A stretch of 64,000 nucleotides of DNA from Parabacteroides sp900760525 (lineage in GTDB: Bacteria > Bacteroidota > Bacteroidia > Bacteroidales > Tannerellaceae), in the NCBI RefSeq assembly GCF_049860805.1, contig NZ_CP187555.1:2728001-2792000 (forward strand). The letters run 5' to 3'. The notes under the pieces are model-generated. The model saw only the letters and a list, made by a program, of their open reading frames with translations. It ran no database searches and was not told the DNA's origin. Numbering within the stretch: position 1 is the stretch's first letter; every line of letters begins with the position of its first letter. The position numbers and the translations under genes were made by a program. Below are positions 59,015 through 64,000 of the stretch, piece by piece.

Positions 59015-60850
59015 TTAATCTTCTACTATCCTCACTCCACCCTTATCGGCCGAACTGACCATCTTGCCGTAGGCTCTCAAGGCTTTCGAGACGACTCGCT
59101 GGCGATGAGGAGGCGTAAAGGCTTTTGTGCCGCGGGCCTCTTCCGCTTTACGGCGCTCTGCCAGTTCTTCATCGCTAACCTTCACGTTAATCGTACGTTC
59201 GGGGATATCGATTTCGATTATATCGCCGTCTTTCACCAGACCGATCGCTCCGCCTGCCGCAGCTTCGGGAGAGACGTGGCCGATGGAAAGGCCGGAAGTA
59301 CCGCCGCTGAAACGGCCGTCTGTGATCAGCGCACATTCCTTGCCTAAATGGCGGCTCTTTATATAAGAGGTAGGATAAAGCATTTCCTGCATGCCCGGAC
59401 CGCCCTTCGGCCCTTCGTGTGTGATCACCACCACATCGCCCGAGACGACTTTTCCGCCGAGGATGCCTTCGCAAGCCGCATCCTGCGAATCGAATACTTT
59501 TGCTGGGCCAGCAAACTTCCAGATGCTTTCATCCACACCGGCGGTCTTGACCACACATCCGTCTAATGCGATATTCCCTTTCAGGACGGCCAGGCCGCCG
59601 TCTTTGGAATAGGCATGTTCGATGTCACGGATACATCCGACGGCACGGTCGGTATCCAGTTCTTTATAATAGGTCTCCTGCGATCCCATCTGAATACTGA
59701 AACGGTGGGCAGGGGCACTCTTATATTTCTTAACCGCCTCGTCCGTTACATTCGGGGAGGTGATGGCAAATTTATCTACGGCTTCGGCAAGTGTCATGCC
59801 GTCCACACGTTTCACATTTCCGTCCACCAAGCCCCCTTTCAGCAGTTCGTTCATGATCCCCATGATGCCACCGGCGCGGTTTACATCCTGGACATGATAC
59901 GTATGTGTGTTGGGAGCGACCTTGCAAAGGCAGGGAGTCTTGCGGGAGAGCATATCGATATCGTCCATCGTGAAGTCCGCTTCCGCCTCCTGTGCAACTG
60001 CGAGCAGGTGGAGAACCGTATTGGTGGAACCACCCATTGCAATATCCAATGACATGGCATTCAGGAAAGCCTGACGGGTGGCGATACTGCGGGGAAGAAC
60101 CGATTCATCGCCATCACGATAGTATTTATAGGCATTTTCTACAATCTGCCGGGCAGCATCGCGGAACAGTTGCGTACGGCCCACATGCGTGGCGACAATC
60201 GTCCCGTTGCCCGGAAGTGCCAGGCCGATCGCTTCGTTCAGGCAGTTCATCGAATTGGCCGTAAACATACCGGAACAGCAACCGCATCCCGGACAGGCAT
60301 TCCGTTCCACCTGCGCGATCCGTTCATCGCTAACCGAAGTATCGGCCGATTCGATCATGGCATCGATCAAATCCAGATGGCGGTTATCCAGCTCGCCGGC
60401 TTCCATCGGACCGCCGGAAACAAAGATAGTCGGGATATTGAGCCGCATGGATGCCATCAGCATACCCGGAGTGATCTTGTCGCAATTGCTGATGCAAACC
60501 ATTGCATCGGCTTTGTGGGCATTCACCATATACTCGACGCTGTCTGCAATAATATCACGTGAAGGGAGCGAATAGAGCATTCCGTCGTGTCCCATAGCGA
60601 TACCGTCGTCAATAGCAATCGTATTGAACTCGGCAGCAAAGCAACCCAGCTTTTCGATCTCCGCTTTTACCTGCTGCCCGATCTCATGCAAATGGACATG
60701 ACCGGGTACAAACTGGGTAAATGAATTCACAATGGCTATAATCGGTTTGCCGAACTGCTCTTCTTTCAGGCCGTTGGCGCGCCACAAAGCACGGGCTCCG
60801 GCCATGCGTCTGCCCTCTGTGCTGTATGAACTTCTTAACGGATTCTTCAT
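59015..60850 (-). CDS. ilvD: Dihydroxy-acid dehydratase
   Basis: 611 aa from ATG 60850 (MKNPLRSSYSTEGRRMAGA); an ATG three bases earlier is equally possible, and the frame to 60880 is rejected. Fe-S dehydratase of valine and isoleucine synthesis. Cluster and metal motifs: ISNCDKITPGML, GCGCCSGMFTANSMNC and DGRFSGGTSGL. First structural gene of the ilv operon, behind leader peptide and attenuator. Confidence 0.96.
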   Translation of the reverse strand: MKNPLRSSYSTEGRRMAGARALWRANGLKEEQFGKPIIAIVNSFTQFVPGHVHLHEIGQQVKAEIEKLGCFAAEFNTIAIDDGIAMGHDGMLYSLPSRDIIADSVEYMVNAHKADAMVCISNCDKITPGMLMASMRLNIPTIFVSGGPMEAGELDNRHLDLIDAMIESADTSVSDERIAQVERNACPGCGCCSGMFTANSMNCLNEAIGLALPGNGTIVATHVGRTQLFRDAARQIVENAYKYYRDGDESVLPRSIATRQAFLNAMSLDIAMGGSTNTVLHLLAVAQEAEADFTMDDIDMLSRKTPCLCKVAPNTHTYHVQDVNRAGGIMGIMNELLKGGLVDGNVKRVDGMTLAEAVDKFAITSPNVTDEAVKKYKSAPAHRFSIQMGSQETYYKELDTDRAVGCIRDIEHAYSKDGGLAVLKGNIALDGCVVKTAGVDESIWKFAGPAKVFDSQDAACEGILGGKVVSGDVVVITHEGPKGGPGMQEMLYPTSYIKSRHLGKECALITDGRFSGGTSGLSIGHVSPEAAAGGAIGLVKDGDIIEIDIPERTINVKVSDEELAERRKAEEARGTKAFTPPHRQRVVSKALRAYGKMVSSADKGGVRIVED

Positions 60851-60918
60851 CATATTATTTGTTATTTTCGAACGGCTCACAAACCGCTCCTATATTTACT
60901 TTCTTACATTATATATAT

Positions 60919-60950
60919 TAAAAAAGCCCTTCTCTGTAAGGAGAAAGGCT
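60919..60950 (-). terminator. Attenuator terminator of the ilv operon
   Basis: Minus-strand stem AGCCTTTCTC / GAGAAGGGCT (plus-strand 60941-60950 and 60925-60934), then a T-run. The antiterminator alternative is a perfect 13-base pairing between CCTTTCTCCTTAC (minus-strand text of 60936-60948) and GTAAGGAGAAAGG, which starts at the leader peptide stop (60990-61002). Confidence 0.92.
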
Positions 60951-60998
60951 TAAGAAATATCTTTATACGACTTCACAACTTCTTGCACACCTTTCTCC

Positions 60999-61058
60999 TT
61001 ACCTGCTAATGACTAGAAGGACCACCACGAGAATAATATGCAATACGTTGTTCATCAT
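60999..61058 (-). CDS. ilvL: Branched-chain leader peptide of the ilv operon
   Basis: 19 aa, MMNNVLHIILVVVLLVISR: five Val, four Leu and three Ile, i.e. 12 of 19 residues are the pathway's end products. The stop codon overlaps the 13-base antiterminator arm at 60990-61002. Layout is that of ribosome-mediated attenuation; named by analogy with enteric ilvL. Confidence 0.92.
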   Translation of the reverse strand: MMNNVLHIILVVVLLVISR

Positions 61059-61091
61059 CTTTTCTTACGTCTTTATTTTTGTTTGACGCTG

Positions 61092-61122
61092 CAAATGTAG
61101 AACAATAATTCGTATCACCAAA
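61092..61122 (-). promoter_or_regulatory. Promoter of the ilv operon
   Basis: Minus strand: -33 TTTG (61119-61122), a 19-base spacer, -7 TACATTTG (61092-61099). The sequence after the -7 box (GCAGCGT, CAAACAAAAA) is nearly the same as in the leu operon. Confidence 0.87.
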
Positions 61123-61257
61123 GAAATTAAAAGAAAAATATCATTTTATCTTACATTTATCAAGCAAAGAAAGGAGATAGGCTTGCAGTTTAATACTTTC
61201 AAGTAATCTTCTATGATCATATTTCATCTTAATTCATTTGGATGCTTTTGATAGTTT

Positions 61258-62094
61258 TCATTCAGATAGCATCCTTATTGCTTCTTTGATTTTATTGGGA
61301 ATTCGCTGTTCATCTGTCTTCTCTAAATGAAAAGCATGATAAACATTTTCACTTTCTCTTTTGAATTCGATATAATGATTATAATTCGTATCGTAAAAAT
61401 ACAATGTCTTTAAGTCTTCGCCTATCGCCTTCTTTAATAAGTTACTCGCTTCACCCCTGCTACACATTAAGACAGATACTTTTTCACCTTTATTTGAAGG
61501 ATGAGCCCCTTTACCCAACTCACCATGTTTAGGATTTAATCTAAAACATCTTTGGGGAATCCGATTGCTTTCAAACCATTGGGCAATAGACTTGATTTCA
61601 GCTTTCCTGACTTCAATCTCAAAATCATCATCATTACATTTTGTCCTAATCCTATCTTCATAGCAAGAAAACGCTTCTTGATTGATCAACAGAAACGCAC
61701 ATTCATCACCAGAATCCTTTTTACGTTTTGTCAATTCACAGAGGGTATCATCTTTTATTTCCATATGATAATAATAATACTTTTCCGTATCACTTTGTTT
61801 CCTATCATTACGCCAATTCTCACCCCATTGTTTCATCATTACACGAAAACGAGTTTGCATATTCGGATAATAATCTTCGGCTATTTCTAATGGACATAAA
61901 AATGCTTGTACATTCTTTCCATCGTAATAACCATCATAATTCTCATTCTGAAAAAAACAAATTATTTCCTCCAGACGACTAACCATTTTACTGAGTTCTT
62001 CCACAGACATTACATCTACGGATTTTATATAATGCGGCTTCTCCTCTACTTCTTCATAAGAAGGAAACATTATAAAAAGTTCGCTATGCCCCAT
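61258..62094 (-). CDS. Unknown protein of the DUF262/ATPase unit
   Basis: 278 aa, rich in Glu, Lys, Tyr and Asn, no signal peptide. Family not recognised. It contains Cys- and His-bearing stretches (MCSRGEASNLLKKAIGE) but no known nuclease motif. One base separates it from the ATPase gene, so it is part of a three-gene unit. It could be the effector or a specificity subunit; nothing proves either. AT-rich compared with the ilv genes. Confidence 0.7.
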   Translation of the reverse strand: MGHSELFIMFPSYEEVEEKPHYIKSVDVMSVEELSKMVSRLEEIICFFQNENYDGYYDGKNVQAFLCPLEIAEDYYPNMQTRFRVMMKQWGENWRNDRKQSDTEKYYYYHMEIKDDTLCELTKRKKDSGDECAFLLINQEAFSCYEDRIRTKCNDDDFEIEVRKAEIKSIAQWFESNRIPQRCFRLNPKHGELGKGAHPSNKGEKVSVLMCSRGEASNLLKKAIGEDLKTLYFYDTNYNHYIEFKRESENVYHAFHLEKTDEQRIPNKIKEAIRMLSE

Positions 62095-62095
62095 T

Positions 62096-63229
62096 TTAGA
62101 ATCCTGTCAAAGTTTTCAAATCAATATCTATCTGATCAAAGAAACCTTTTGGAGGGCGTTTGATATGACCTTTTTTTGAAATCTCTAACGGGTAAGAAAT
62201 AGCCACATGCAGATGCTCCTCTCTATTAAAATAATAAATTGATAAGGACTCAGGACTAATCAGCCCCTTATTCACAGCTACAAGACTACCATTGATAATA
62301 TGATCACTATGTGACTCCAAGATAATTTGTATACCATTAGCAACCGCTTTTGCCATCAGTTCCATCAATATAGCTTGGCCTTTGGGATGAATATGGGCTT
62401 CCGGATTTTCTATAAGGATGATAGAATCTTTACGTGCACTAAGTATAGCAACTAAAATTGGTAATACATAAGTAACACCAAAACCAGTATTTAATGCAGT
62501 TATATCTTCCGTAATCGTATTTTCTTCTCGATTGAACTTATATTTTAGTTTGAAATCTTCACCCGACTGTTCGATATTAATCTTTATATTAGGAGAAATC
62601 ATACGTAGCCATCGCTCTACTTGTACGACTAATCTAAAGTCCGGCGTTATATCATTTTCATCTGTTATCGCTAATTCTTTGACTGGAATATCCGTATTCT
62701 TATATTGCTCCAAAAAATGAACAGCATACTCACACTGCCCCATAATTTTGGAAATCTGTTTTTTACTTACCACTAAAGAGGTATCCCGATTATAACTTTT
62801 TTGAGGACCAAATCGGAAAGCACTTAAATATTGGAAATATTCATTGAATAATGAATACTTCAATAAAACATTTTTATCTGTAACATTGCTTTTTACCCCC
62901 GGCAACAACGTATCCATTATATTTTCCGGATAATCAAAAACATATATCAAATCATCTTGCTGCGAAAACTTCAATTCAATCCTTAATGAATGTTCATCTG
63001 ATGATTGGCAAGCCAATTCTCCGGATATTCCTGCATCACACAAATCTCCTTTCAAATTGAGACCTGCATCCAAATCATTCATCAAAAATGATTGACGCAA
63101 TAAAATCAATGACTGTATAACAGTTGATTTTCCCATCCCGTTCATACCTGTCAGGATAGTTAGTCCCTTTACATCGAGCTGTGTCTGTTTATGCAGTTTA
63201 AAGTTATGAATATTTAAATTCGTAATCAT
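62096..63229 (-). CDS. AAA/OLD-like ATPase with DUF3696-type C-terminus
   Basis: 377 aa ABC/SMC-like ATPase. Walker A GMNGMGKST (~28-36); D-loop/Walker B region ILIENPEAHIHPKGQA (~278) and the H-loop ESHSDHIING (~305); C-terminal part as in DUF3696 proteins. No TOPRIM nuclease domain as in full-length OLD is visible. Overlaps the DUF262 gene by four bases. Such ATPases work with nuclease or DUF262 partners in several phage-defence systems. Confidence 0.87.
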   Translation of the reverse strand: MITNLNIHNFKLHKQTQLDVKGLTILTGMNGMGKSTVIQSLILLRQSFLMNDLDAGLNLKGDLCDAGISGELACQSSDEHSLRIELKFSQQDDLIYVFDYPENIMDTLLPGVKSNVTDKNVLLKYSLFNEYFQYLSAFRFGPQKSYNRDTSLVVSKKQISKIMGQCEYAVHFLEQYKNTDIPVKELAITDENDITPDFRLVVQVERWLRMISPNIKINIEQSGEDFKLKYKFNREENTITEDITALNTGFGVTYVLPILVAILSARKDSIILIENPEAHIHPKGQAILMELMAKAVANGIQIILESHSDHIINGSLVAVNKGLISPESLSIYYFNREEHLHVAISYPLEISKKGHIKRPPKGFFDQIDIDLKTLTGF

Positions 63230-64000
63230 GATTCGATTATTTTTTTGATTAATTCTTTTACTCGTGTAAAACGCAACTCTACACTTGATTTTTTACCTGT
63301 ACCTGCGGAACTTGCAAAGTTAAATGATTTATCATTAAATAGTTTCATCATGCCTTCTTTGAATATATCCGCCTTAGCTACTAATTTATTTCTTTCTTCA
63401 TCTGTCAGCCAAGCTACATTCACGCTCAACGTATCATATACAGCTTTAGAAATTGGCTTTCTGGAATCCTCCTTGTTGAGTCTTCTTCTAAACGAATCAT
63501 CACCGAAAATTTGATAGCAACATACCATTGATTTATCAAAAGCTTGCCGTATGGATTCTCTTTGTTCCTGACTCATTCTATTCAGTTCACCCATCTGATC
63601 GTTTAAGAATGCATCCAATTCTCCATTGTACCCTTCATAACCCATATAGAAGGCAATAAAGCGATTGGCAAAATCACGGTCTTCCATCCTTTTTGTTTTT
63701 ACCGAATGCTTGGTCGCTTTTATAAAAGAATCCATTTCAGCCAGTTCCTTTATAAACGAAGCCGCATCTCCTTGATTTAAAGCATGACGCATCTCTTGCT
63801 GCGTCAACGGTTCCCCTGCGGTATTGACACGTTGGAATATAATAAACTTTACTTCGTTGGGTGTAGTCTTACGAAGTACATTCATAGTTATCTTCAATGC
63901 TTTTATACGTCTTATATCGGGGCGTTCCAGTTCCGAGTAAGTTTTCCCCTCAAAGTTTTTCAAGAATTGCAAATTCTGTAACACCAAAGGATTCTCATCT
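63226..64000 (-). CDS. DUF262 family protein, C-terminal part (N-terminus beyond window)
   Basis: About 258 residues are visible, and the frame is open to the window edge (DENPLVLQNLQFLKNF), so the start is not here. The family motif FQRVNTAGEPLTQQEMRHAL is clear. DUF262 N-terminal domains are ParB/Srx-like nucleases or NTPases, as in the GmrSD restriction enzyme. No DUF1524 HNH motif appears at this C-terminus. First visible gene of the unit that continues with the ATPase and the 278-aa protein. Confidence 0.85.
   Translation of the reverse strand, partial: DENPLVLQNLQFLKNFEGKTYSELERPDIRRIKALKITMNVLRKTTPNEVKFIIFQRVNTAGEPLTQQEMRHALNQGDAASFIKELAEMDSFIKATKHSVKTKRMEDRDFANRFIAFYMGYEGYNGELDAFLNDQMGELNRMSQEQRESIRQAFDKSMVCCYQIFGDDSFRRRLNKEDSRKPISKAVYDTLSVNVAWLTDEERNKLVAKADIFKEGMMKLFNDKSFNFASSAGTGKKSSVELRFTRVKELIKKIIES

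Overview
The window reads as a chromosomal segment of a gut Bacteroidales bacterium, most likely Parabacteroides or a close relative. Three things point there. Promoters match the Bacteroidetes form (a -33 TTTG, a 19-base spacer, then a -7 TAnnTTTG). The families are typical of the group: DUF4301, DUF6078, PCMD-type lipoprotein, Tat-exported Gfo/Idh/MocA oxidoreductases, Ser-type sulfatase and an 844-aa protein with a type IX secretion-like C-terminus. Shine-Dalgarno sites are weak. The genus is inferred, not proven.

Region by region. 1-5 kb: the 3' end of a glutamate dehydrogenase, an AmgK-like sugar kinase fused to a RapZ C-terminal domain with a MurU-like nucleotidyltransferase (cell-wall sugar salvage), and a secreted phosphoesterase. 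5-6 kb: an MntA/HepT-type toxin-antitoxin pair whose HEPN toxin is frameshifted. 6-14 kb: a response-regulator-like/PEP-synthase-like protein and a SNF2 helicase with an unknown 626-aa partner. 14-17.4 kb: a second, complete glutamate dehydrogenase and a DUF362 pair. 17.4-19.1 kb: an intact insertion sequence that abuts the ruvC stop codon. 19-28 kb: ruvC, tRNA-Ala, sulfatase, two Gfo/Idh/MocA proteins, outer-membrane and PCMD proteins, DUF4301. 28.5-34.4 kb: relA-like synthetase and an ECF sigma locus. 34.7-45.4 kb: DUF6078, tRNA nucleotidyltransferase, nitroreductase, DJ-1-like protein, a lipoprotein, the large surface protein, MscS, TPR protein and an acyltransferase.

45.4-61.1 kb is the branched-chain amino acid region, all on the minus strand. 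The leu operon (leuA-leuC-leuD-IPMS/citramalate synthase-like-mgsA-leuB) and the ilv operon (ilvD-ilvB-ilvN-acyl-ACP thioesterase-ilvC) flank two envelope genes. Each operon starts with a consensus promoter, a Leu/Ile- or Val/Leu/Ile-rich leader peptide, and mutually exclusive antiterminator and terminator hairpins, so both look controlled by ribosome-mediated attenuation.

61.2 kb to the edge is an AT-rich, tightly overlapping three-gene unit (DUF262 protein, DUF3696-type ATPase, unknown protein) that looks like a candidate defence system.

The most unusual non-coding signal is a set of three intergenic arrays (4.7, 34.6 and 49.3 kb). Each has four or five tandem units of 22 or 23 bases made of imperfect palindromes. 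Their sequences differ but their architecture is the same, as if one class of element keeps its fold and period while its stems drift.
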